Shown here piece by piece: positions 56,414 through 64,000 of a DNA stretch of 64,000 nt. Source of the stretch: Tritrichomonas foetus. Its lineage: Eukaryota > Parabasalia > Tritrichomonadida > Tritrichomonadidae. The stretch spans positions 1-64,000 of the forward strand of contig MLAK01000747.1 of NCBI GenBank assembly GCA_001839685.1, written 5' to 3'. The translations under genes were made by a program, and so were the position numbers. The notes under the pieces were generated by a model, which saw only the letters and a program-made list of their open reading frames with translations, made no database searches and was not told the origin of the DNA. Position 1 is the stretch's first letter. Each line of letters starts with the position of its first letter.

Positions 56414-58459
56414 TCATTCATAATTGGAGCGCGTTCGATTCCATAAAGTAAATAAATGGAGATATTTATCAAAACCAACTGTCGCATTACATAATCCATC
56501 ATATCTTTCATCAGTAGCACAACCTGCAGCAATTGTGCAAAATGTATCATATGGATTCACAAGATCATAATAAGTTTTCCATTTCGGTAAAAGTGCATTT
56601 AAAGTTGCATTTCTTTCACTTGATGAAAAAATTTGTGAAGGAGAATAAGAATTAATCATTTCAAAGCCATTTGATCCGAACATATCTTCACCTGATGTAT
56701 AGAGTTGCATTGTTGCTTGGAATAATGATCTGTAGTAACTCAAGCTTTCAAATGAAATTGAAGGTGATGAAAATGATGTTCCCATACTTTTGGCTAGTAT
56801 TCCACCAATTGAATGACCAGTATATACAACATCTGAGGAATTTAATGCCAAGTTGTTATGAATATTAAGGTTGAATTTTACATATCTCGGAGAGATTTGT
56901 GTGACACCAACAAAAAATGTGAGATGTTCAGTCAAAATATTCATAAACCTTGATAAAACTAGATTATAAGTCACTTCATAAAACGGAATAATTGTTCTGA
57001 ATATTTTAGATGGAATAAAATCATTGAAGAAGTTTTCAAGCAAAAATGAAATTCCTTCTTTTGTAATTAAAGAATGAAATGATATCACAGAGAAATTTTC
57101 AGAAATATTCACTCGATAAACAAACATGTCATGATTACTAGAAAACAACTCAACAGGAACTTCATTTCCATCAAAAATATATTTGAGTATTTCCTTGGAA
57201 ATATTTAGATTTTTTGATTGGCCTAAAGCTGCTATACCTGCATATTGAAGAAGGCTTAAATTTTTATATTTAATTGCACAAATTGCAGATGGAGAGCTGA
57301 ATTCCTTATATAAGTTGGAAATTGTTATATTAGAATAATTCATATAATTATATTCTAAATGTTCAAGTTGATATGGATCAAATCTGAAATTGATGATTAA
57401 AAGAAATGTTATTGAAACAATAAGGAAAGCTGAATAGAATAAAAGGACAAATATCCACATTCTTCTTATGAATTTATGCCTTTCTTTGGTTTGATTTGAA
57501 TCAATGAAAAGCCCACAAAAGTTAAATATTATCAAAAACGGTAAACTGAATAAATAAAATAACATTCTAATCGCATAACCAACTATTGATGTAGTAAATA
57601 AATACTTTTGTTGTTGTACAAATGCTATGGTATCTAATATAATTGAACATAATACTAATACTGCAATAATAAGTCCAGGAATCATTTCTTTATTAAAAAC
57701 TCTTATACGAGCAACTGATGCAAAATGGTTAACCTCTGCATCTTTTATATAACTCAAATAATCATATTGATTGATAATACCACATGGATCAATAAGCGAT
57801 TGTTCTACTTTACTATTATTGTTTTGACTTGTAGTCTCACTATTATCAATATTTTCTAGAGAATTTTTGAGTGTTTCATGCTTATTCATTTCTTGTTCAA
57901 TGTTATGTAAAGAAATAGTTAAAGTTTCAGCACTAGCAAACATAGACCTCATTGATTGATAGAGAACTTTAAGGAATCCAGTAACTGGAACAATAACAGA
58001 AAGAATTCCAATATAAATAGAATAAACAGCTTCTTCACTTCGTGTAAAAATTTCAATTAATAATAAAGTACCGAGTAGCAAAATAACGCAAACAATTGTA
58101 ACATACTTTAAAACAATAATTGTTCGTGAACATTTAGTTTTATCGAAATCATTTCGTATTGTATTTTGTATTCCAGAAAAACTAAGAACTTTCCAGATAT
58201 TATGAAAATAAGATTTGATGATCTTTAAATTTATTCCAAGTAACAAATGCACATATGGAATTGAATAAAACATCCATATTATATTGTTTATAAAATCATA
58301 CCAATCTCTTGTAAGGGCACTTGTAATAAAAGAAATAAAATAAGAAAATACCATTTGAACTGAGCAACACAAAAAGATGACAAAGGATACATATGTTGTT
58401 ACAAATAATGTAGTGATCAAAACAAATGAAAGAATACTGATGATAACTTGCTTTAGCAT
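56414..58459 (-). CDS. Multi-pass membrane protein with lipase-like (GXSXG) domain
   Basis: A 681-residue protein starting at ATG 58459. The first 130 residues hold about four hydrophobic helices, two more lie at about 112-165, and three at about 263-365 around a cytosolic loop with coiled-coil-like EQEMNKHETLKNSLENIDN. The C-terminal half is soluble with many N-glycosylation sequons. It contains SSDVVYTGHSIGGILAKSMG (GXSXG nucleophile elbow, Ser at about 548), preceded by a helical lid-like region, as in class 3 lipases of the alpha/beta hydrolase fold. Candidate acids and a His (DKYLHLF) occur near the end. Membrane-anchored class-3-lipase-like proteins form families in trichomonads. Substrate unknown; diacylglycerol-lipase-like activity would be the simplest guess. 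Confidence 0.7.
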   Translation of the reverse strand: MLKQVIISILSFVLITTLFVTTYVSFVIFLCCSVQMVFSYFISFITSALTRDWYDFINNIIWMFYSIPYVHLLLGINLKIIKSYFHNIWKVLSFSGIQNTIRNDFDKTKCSRTIIVLKYVTIVCVILLLGTLLLIEIFTRSEEAVYSIYIGILSVIVPVTGFLKVLYQSMRSMFASAETLTISLHNIEQEMNKHETLKNSLENIDNSETTSQNNNSKVEQSLIDPCGIINQYDYLSYIKDAEVNHFASVARIRVFNKEMIPGLIIAVLVLCSIILDTIAFVQQQKYLFTTSIVGYAIRMLFYLFSLPFLIIFNFCGLFIDSNQTKERHKFIRRMWIFVLLFYSAFLIVSITFLLIINFRFDPYQLEHLEYNYMNYSNITISNLYKEFSSPSAICAIKYKNLSLLQYAGIAALGQSKNLNISKEILKYIFDGNEVPVELFSSNHDMFVYRVNISENFSVISFHSLITKEGISFLLENFFNDFIPSKIFRTIIPFYEVTYNLVLSRFMNILTEHLTFFVGVTQISPRYVKFNLNIHNNLALNSSDVVYTGHSIGGILAKSMGTSFSSPSISFESLSYYRSLFQATMQLYTSGEDMFGSNGFEMINSYSPSQIFSSSERNATLNALLPKWKTYYDLVNPYDTFCTIAAGCATDERYDGLCNATVGFDKYLHLFTLWNRTRSNYE

Positions 58460-58712
58460 CTAATATTCGAATGAGGTGATTTATCGTCATATCTTTCAAA
58501 ACGAGATATTATCGACGATTTTTTGAAAGCCGCACTTTTAAACTTTTTGAATCATAAACTTTTTGAAATAACCAATAATTCAAACTTCCATATGTTTATA
58601 ATGAAAATTCATCACTATCACATATATCTTTAGTATACGGATTTACTGAGCGTATGAGTATAGTGATAGACAACTGTTTCCAAAATTAAAAATGTCAATT
58701 GGAAAAAAAAAG

Positions 58713-58747
<35 letters not shown>

Positions 58748-58830
58748 GATTAATAATAAATATTCCTATAAAAAGGTTTTATTAACAATTCACAAACAAA
58801 CAAAACAATTGACAAAAAACAAAACCATTT
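58460..58830. other. Intergenic region with poly-A tract and AAAAAGTTT motifs
   Basis: Upstream of the leftward lipase-like gene, AAACTTTTT (AAAAAGTTT in gene orientation) occurs twice, at about 58542 and 58557. A 31-base A run lies at 58713-58743, preceded by A9G. The tract is immediately downstream of the armadillo-like gene and could be slippage-expanded. Confidence 0.5.
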
Positions 58831-60252
58831 TCATTTTAAATCTGAATTCAAATATTGTTGATATTCTGATAAGAGAAATCTAATACAAGAATTTATTGAA
58901 ACATATTGACTTGTGTTCGAATCATATGCTTCTTCTAATTCATGTAAAACTTGTATATTAATTAATCCGAAAAAATCTTGTTTTGAAAATTCCGAAATCA
59001 ATCCTTTATTCATCATCTCAACAATAATATACATTGCATTTAAAACACGATCAACAATGTTCTCTTTGGCGAATAAAAAATCATTCAAATAAATAATAAT
59101 GTCATTGTATCGATTTAACAATGATAAAACTTGATTTTGATTTGACATATGAATATAAATGGCTAGAAAATGTATCGCTTTTGATTTTAAATCATAAATA
59201 TCTAATTTCAAAAATTGATAAGCAAAATCAAGAACATTGTATGAAATCATTCCATTTAATTCAAGATTATCAGCCACTAAACGATAAATTTTAAAAATTA
59301 GAGCAACAATATCATAATGATTATTTTGATACTTAATTAGCAATTCTATATTTTGTTGGAGTTCGATAAAATTGAAATAACTGTGACATTCATAAAAGAA
59401 AGAAAAATATATAAAATCCAAACTACTCACAATAATAGTATGATTATTCATTCGCAGAAATCGACAGACTATTGGTGCAAATTTTTCGCAATATTGAGTA
59501 AATTCTTTTGGGTTATGTTTGCTTAAGCAAACCAAACAGCAAAGTAAGCCAATTGTTTGCTGTTCGGAATCACCAGATTGGAATTTTTCAAGTAAAACAT
59601 TATATAAGCGATTATAAACAATTGGTTGGTATTGAATATTCTGATTTAAGAAAAAACAAGCAATTGCCTTAAAAGCACTCATGAAAATATCATGATTAGT
59701 CAAATTAAGTGACAAAATTTGTTCGATATTTAAATTTTCTAGAAAATAACTAATAAAACCTGAATCAAAAACTAATAACGAGATGAAGCAATTTAAACCA
59801 GCTTTACAAACAAAATAGTTTTGATCCAAAACAGAATTCTTTATAAGTTCTAAAATTTTAATACTCATAATTGGTTTTAAATCGCCACGATATTTACAAA
59901 AGAAACGAGTTAAAAATTCTAATAAATGTAAAGAAAATTCTTGAATATTGAATTGCAAAATAATATCAAAAACACTCATCAAATGGTGTTCAACTAAAAT
60001 ATTTGCTGCAAATGGAATTTCATCCAAAATGTTGGTAAACGTATCAAATATATTTCCAATAATATGGATTTTTTCTTCATTGAAATCAACAAATCTTGAC
60101 AATAAAGATACAATAGTATTTTCCTCTTCATGATTAATTTTTATATATTCACCTTCAATTTCAGGAATAGATTCACGAATATTGGAATCATGAAAAAGAT
60201 CATCAATTAATATCTTTTCGATGCTTTGCATCTTGAAGTTCTTATATTGCAT
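58831..60252 (-). CDS. Armadillo/HEAT-like helical repeat protein
   Basis: A 473-residue helical-repeat protein; ATG 60252, with a second Met seven codons later. Repeats include FSLHLLEFLTRFFCKYRGDL, AGLNCFISLLVFDSGFISYF, TIGLLCCLVCLSKHNPKEFT and KAIHFLAIYIHMSNQNQVLS. The acidic N-terminal segment (IPEIEGEYIKINHEEENTIV) precedes the repeats. No catalytic motif. Composition and size match the armadillo-like proteins at 1247-2707 and 28818-30341. It is divergent from the Furry-like gene, with 191 bp between start codons. Function unknown. Confidence 0.7.
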   Translation of the reverse strand: MQYKNFKMQSIEKILIDDLFHDSNIRESIPEIEGEYIKINHEEENTIVSLLSRFVDFNEEKIHIIGNIFDTFTNILDEIPFAANILVEHHLMSVFDIILQFNIQEFSLHLLEFLTRFFCKYRGDLKPIMSIKILELIKNSVLDQNYFVCKAGLNCFISLLVFDSGFISYFLENLNIEQILSLNLTNHDIFMSAFKAIACFFLNQNIQYQPIVYNRLYNVLLEKFQSGDSEQQTIGLLCCLVCLSKHNPKEFTQYCEKFAPIVCRFLRMNNHTIIVSSLDFIYFSFFYECHSYFNFIELQQNIELLIKYQNNHYDIVALIFKIYRLVADNLELNGMISYNVLDFAYQFLKLDIYDLKSKAIHFLAIYIHMSNQNQVLSLLNRYNDIIIYLNDFLFAKENIVDRVLNAMYIIVEMMNKGLISEFSKQDFFGLINIQVLHELEEAYDSNTSQYVSINSCIRFLLSEYQQYLNSDLK

Positions 60253-60443
60253 GATATTGGTTTCGATGATACAAAATGAATTTATAAATGGTTAAACATT
60301 CATAACTTAGCTAACTTTTTGTATAAAATATAACTGATTGAAACACTTAATACATTTTTCAATACTATAAATTTGTTTTTTTCTGAAGAACAAAGCCATT
60401 TATCCTTTGAAAATTATTAATCAAGGAAATTTATTCACATCAA

Positions 60444-63400
60444 ATGAGCAACATTGTTGCTCTTTTTCAATCAGTTCTAAACAGCTTGATTCATTCAATT
60501 GAACCATCGATCGAGACAGTTTTCCATAAAGTTGAATCGAAACTCTCAAACACAAAAATGACCGATAATGAATTGGATCATTTTCTCGAAACGCTTTTGT
60601 TTTCGTACCCTCGCAAATGTAAATCATACCAACAAATGATAGAAACATTAGTATCATTCGCTTCGATGAATCCGCCTGAAATTATGCGGTTCCTATATTC
60701 AATGTTCAAAAAAGAATCAAACAGGACTGTAGAAAAGCCTCCCACAATATATGCTATTACTTCGTTATCTTACAAATCAGCAAATTTTTATCATTTCCAA
60801 TTTAATCGATATGTGAATTTAATTGTTTTAACTGATTTAATTTTCAAAATAATTGATGAATATCCAAAGAACCAACCATACAAAAAGTTAGCTCTATGCG
60901 GTTTTAATCTTTGCATCTCGTCAAAAAGGTTTCACATGATTCAAGATATGTTAATTGAAACATGGTCTTTAATTTTTTATCGAATTTCTTGTTTTTCAAT
61001 TGACATTATTTCTAAATCATATGACCAATATCTTATTGGAACCAACGCTGATAGAATTTTTACATTATTATCCCGTGTGAAAGGAAATGAAGCTTTAGCA
61101 GATTCACTTCTCGTCCAAATTCATCAAGCAAAAAAGAAAAAATGGATTTCGTCGAATATTTTATCTTCAATTGCAAATATATTGTCTCGAATTAAATGCA
61201 GTCCCATAAAACTTAATGAATTCTATAAATTTGCACACGAAGAAAAATCGTCTGATTTGAAAGAAGGTGCTTTTAACTTGATTACTGTATTATTTAATCG
61301 ACTTCCACAATATTCAAAAAAAGTATCATCTTTTTATTCCCATCGAATTTACAAAAGAGTCACTAAAGAAGCCAAAATTCGACGTTGCTTAAAAGCTTTT
61401 ATTAATTTAATGAATGGTGATATTTCAAATCATGATGAGATTGGAGATGGAACCGATCCACTCGATTATATTTCTTTAACTGGCCTAAAAATGACAAATC
61501 AACATGATCCAAGCTCATATACATCAATTTTTATGCGTTTATTTTTTCCTAATGCGAGTTTTAAATCATGCAAACTTTTATTTCGTGATATTTTGGTTCA
61601 TTTGGCAGCATTGGATATCACTGAATTTCAAAAATCTGTTTTGCCGCATTTTATTGATCTAAATGCCGATGATCCTCGATTTGAAGTGATGATGATGTCA
61701 ATTCTTTGCTTAAATCGTGACAAATTTATTAAACATAGTTTTTGCCATGCAACAAAAGAACAAATTCAAGAAATAAATTCAATTGTTTGTAAATCTATTA
61801 CTAATCTTCTTCCATTTATGCAAAATGTATATAAAGAAAATGACAAATTCATTGGTTCATTTTATTTTCAATACCAATCTTTAATTGATGATGCTAACCA
61901 TATCGTGAATAATTTCTTTGTTCAAAATAACTGTAAATCTCATTTTAAACCAAAAACTGAACAAGTTGTGAGTAATATGATTAAAGGAAGTCGAATTGAT
62001 AGTGTAATATTATTACTTGAATGTATTCATACTGTTTTTAAACCAAAACATATTTCAGAGAATTTGGATTTACTTCGAGTTATTTTAGAAATGTCTTCTT
62101 TAAATAACCAAAGTGTCATTGGATTAGTTGGTGACATTTGTGCTTCGTTATTGAAGAAATCTGAAATTCGACCAATTATAATTCATGAAACACTTCAATT
62201 AATTCTGAGTTCCAAGCCTGCTGAAGTTTGTCAAGCTCTTCTTCAAATTCTTATTGATGCGCTAACATCACTATCTATTTCCATTTCAAATGAACTAATA
62301 ATAGAAATCGAAACAATTGTATTCCTCTGTTTCTTATCTGCATCTGTTAAATGCAGAGTATTGGCTATGCAAATATTTAAATATATTGGATCTCTTGGGA
62401 AAAGTGAAAATTATACTTTATTAATTGAAAATGAAGATTCTATAATATCTAACGTCAATTTAACGCTTTTAATTTTATCTATTCCTGAAAAGCCATCAAC
62501 AGTTACGCCAATAATTGGTGGTGTTGATTATGAAGTTGCTTGTTGTTGTCATTATGAAAAACTTTGGCTAATTTATTTATCAGAAATTATGAATATTTTT
62601 ATAAATCATAAATGCACCAGTTTACTTAAAGAAATACATGAAGGGATACAAATTATATTAAAATCACAACAAAATAATATCAGCAAAAATAATTATACAA
62701 TGAGCGCTGTTTTTCTGGTTTATTTAGATTCAATGGTAGCTAATCTAGATTTTGATAATGAAACCCCAAAGAAAAAATGTAAATGTAAAGAAGCTAGCAG
62801 ATTTTTCAGGAATATTCTTAAATCAAAAAATTCTTCACAGAAAAAAGCTTTAATTACCACTCTTAGTTTCTTGAATTGGAGAGTTCTTCCTTCAGTTTTG
62901 CCACATTTATTAAAATCTTCTCAAAGGTTATATACAAACATTTCATATTCATTATCTTTAATTATCCAAAAGCCAGAAAATTTTGAAAATGTAATTTCTC
63001 GAATTTTTGACACTTTTATGTCAATGCTTGATTTATTCCAGTCATATTTCCGAATAAATAGAATTAATGGGACACGAAAGATAAAATGGTCAAATGAAAA
63101 TCTTAAAATTTTAAAGAAAAATGAGCCAATGTGTGTAAATTACTGTATTTTAATTTCAGCTGCTTTTAATAATATTCAAGATCAATTCCCGCTTGATGAG
63201 CTGCCTATTTCTTATCGACAAGTCCTTGTTCAATTTTTGGTACAATGGACACAGCTTCCTCTAAAGAAGAAAAAATTTAATCGTCTTCGTTCTTATTCAT
63301 TAAATGCTTTAATTCCGATTTTAAATGCAGGAACAGTTTTTACAAATGGTTATCAATTTGATCCATCACTAATTGACATGCTTGTTCAATGTCAAATGTC

Positions 63401-64000
63401 AGGGTTAGTTGTACTTGATTCATTATTATTTTTCCATGTGGATATTTTACTTAATTTCTTTATCAAAAATGCTTTTTTGAGACCAAAACGTGAATCGCAG
63501 CTGTTCTTAATGGCGATAATTAACACTGTTGATAAAATCACCGACATTTCATATATAATAAAATCTGCAGGCGCACTTGTCTTTCTTGCAATTCATAACT
63601 ATCATGAAGGAAATGATTGTTGGAAATCAATCCTTGATCAAGTTTTGAATGTTGCTATTGATCGGGGTAGTAAAGTCGATACATTGAAAATGATTGATTC
63701 GGCGTCAGACATTAAATTTGTCCCTGATGTCTTCCATTCAGTTACGGAACAATTAATTGATTTTGCTTTAGATCTTATCAAGGCTACTGATAAGGTATTC
63801 ATTGTAAGATATATTGTGAAATATTTATTACCATGGTTTTCAAAAGTTCGACTTTTACCAACACATAAATATATATTATTAAATATACCATCGAAATTTA
63901 GAATGTATACAGTAACAAGCTTCATTGAAGAGCTTATTTCAATTTCAAAAAAAATGTCTGAAGAACAAAGAAATTCATTTGCTCAACTTTGGTATGAACT
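60444..64000 (+). CDS. Furry/Tao3/Mor2-like cell morphogenesis protein, 5' part
   Basis: A frame opens at ATG 60444 and runs without a stop to the window edge (1185 codons plus two bases), so the gene continues beyond. The product is a HEAT-repeat giant. Furry-like blocks are a start region with IDEYPKNQPYKKLALCGFNL, an N-terminal domain with LADSLLVQIHQAKKKKWISS and FYSHRIYKRVTKEAKIRRCL, the pattern FMRLFFPNASFKSCKLLFRD, and VRYIVKYLLPWFSKVRLL, which corresponds to the conserved LTYLLPWLHNIEL of Furry. Furry proteins scaffold NDR/LATS kinases with Mob1 and control cell polarity, microtubules and mitosis. Full-length family members have 2000-3000 residues, consistent with the missing 3' part. 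Confidence 0.78.
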   Translation, partial: MSNIVALFQSVLNSLIHSIEPSIETVFHKVESKLSNTKMTDNELDHFLETLLFSYPRKCKSYQQMIETLVSFASMNPPEIMRFLYSMFKKESNRTVEKPPTIYAITSLSYKSANFYHFQFNRYVNLIVLTDLIFKIIDEYPKNQPYKKLALCGFNLCISSKRFHMIQDMLIETWSLIFYRISCFSIDIISKSYDQYLIGTNADRIFTLLSRVKGNEALADSLLVQIHQAKKKKWISSNILSSIANILSRIKCSPIKLNEFYKFAHEEKSSDLKEGAFNLITVLFNRLPQYSKKVSSFYSHRIYKRVTKEAKIRRCLKAFINLMNGDISNHDEIGDGTDPLDYISLTGLKMTNQHDPSSYTSIFMRLFFPNASFKSCKLLFRDILVHLAALDITEFQKSVLPHFIDLNADDPRFEVMMMSILCLNRDKFIKHSFCHATKEQIQEINSIVCKSITNLLPFMQNVYKENDKFIGSFYFQYQSLIDDANHIVNNFFVQNNCKSHFKPKTEQVVSNMIKGSRIDSVILLLECIHTVFKPKHISENLDLLRVILEMSSLNNQSVIGLVGDICASLLKKSEIRPIIIHETLQLILSSKPAEVCQALLQILIDALTSLSISISNELIIEIETIVFLCFLSASVKCRVLAMQIFKYIGSLGKSENYTLLIENEDSIISNVNLTLLILSIPEKPSTVTPIIGGVDYEVACCCHYEKLWLIYLSEIMNIFINHKCTSLLKEIHEGIQIILKSQQNNISKNNYTMSAVFLVYLDSMVANLDFDNETPKKKCKCKEASRFFRNILKSKNSSQKKALITTLSFLNWRVLPSVLPHLLKSSQRLYTNISYSLSLIIQKPENFENVISRIFDTFMSMLDLFQSYFRINRINGTRKIKWSNENLKILKKNEPMCVNYCILISAAFNNIQDQFPLDELPISYRQVLVQFLVQWTQLPLKKKKFNRLRSYSLNALIPILNAGTVFTNGYQFDPSLIDMLVQCQMSGLVVLDSLLFFHVDILLNFFIKNAFLRPKRESQLFLMAIINTVDKITDISYIIKSAGALVFLAIHNYHEGNDCWKSILDQVLNVAIDRGSKVDTLKMIDSASDIKFVPDVFHSVTEQLIDFALDLIKATDKVFIVRYIVKYLLPWFSKVRLLPTHKYILLNIPSKFRMYTVTSFIEELISISKKMSEEQRNSFAQLWYE

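Noticed and set aside
58713..58743. Poly-A tract as the tail of a retro-inserted cDNA
   Set aside because: No coding or target-duplication sequence is attached; slippage in an AT-rich spacer is simpler.
1..64000. tRNA, rRNA or snRNA genes
   Set aside because: I saw no cloverleaf with conserved T-arm sequence and no rRNA-like stretch in the intergenic regions. A covariance-model scan would be needed to exclude small RNAs.

Overview
The window looks like nuclear DNA of a parabasalid (a trichomonad such as Tritrichomonas or Trichomonas). It is AT-rich and almost all genes are single uninterrupted reading frames. The one intron I can recognise ends in CTAACATACAG, close to the trichomonad 3' splice site in which branch point and acceptor are fused. 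Flagellar genes sit among large coiled-coil, ankyrin and armadillo-type genes, small GTPases and decaying gene copies. The organism assignment is inference. Two assembly problems are visible: a 971-base N gap inside a minisatellite (19880-20850) and two single Ns (46630, 46639).

Layout. 1-9.8 kb: a 5'-broken ankyrin gene, an armadillo-like gene, an AP endonuclease with an SQ/TQ-rich N-terminus, a long coiled-coil gene, a DCAF7/WDR68-like WD40 gene and a tubulin ligase-like (TTLL) gene. 10-19.7 kb: HMG-CoA synthase, a leucine-rich-repeat protein with Sfi1-type centrin-binding motifs, an eight-helix membrane protein of Wntless/TMEM181 layout, and CFAP58. 19.7-26.4 kb: an 18-nt minisatellite, an intron-containing CDC14-like gene whose catalytic residues are all replaced, and a decayed coiled-coil pseudogene. 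26.4-42.4 kb: RSPH10B (radial spoke), an armadillo-like gene, a BTB-like coiled-coil gene, UTP7/WDR46, a small type I membrane protein, GPN1, a WDR7-like gene interrupted by one in-frame TAA, and a Rab. 42.6-64 kb: a candidate 1.1-kb non-autonomous DNA transposon, a beta-helix protein with two RING fingers, an FxFG/coiled-coil protein, a surface-protein pseudogene, an axonemal-dynein-light-chain-domain protein, a second divergent Rab, a membrane-anchored lipase-like protein, a third armadillo-like gene and the first 1185 codons of a Furry/Tao3/Mor2-like gene.

The genes are housekeeping and cytoskeletal and do not form one operon-like system. A cytoskeletal/flagellar theme recurs: CFAP58, RSPH10B, TTLL, the LRR/Sfi1 protein, the AXDND1-like protein and Furry. 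The most unusual items are the CDC14-like pseudophosphatase with its minisatellite-bearing intron, the transposon-like element with mirrored subterminal TGTCCA motifs, the SQ/TQ cluster on the AP endonuclease, and the fact that every convergent intergenic interval longer than about 450 bp carries a tandem array or this element, while no divergent or tandem interval does.
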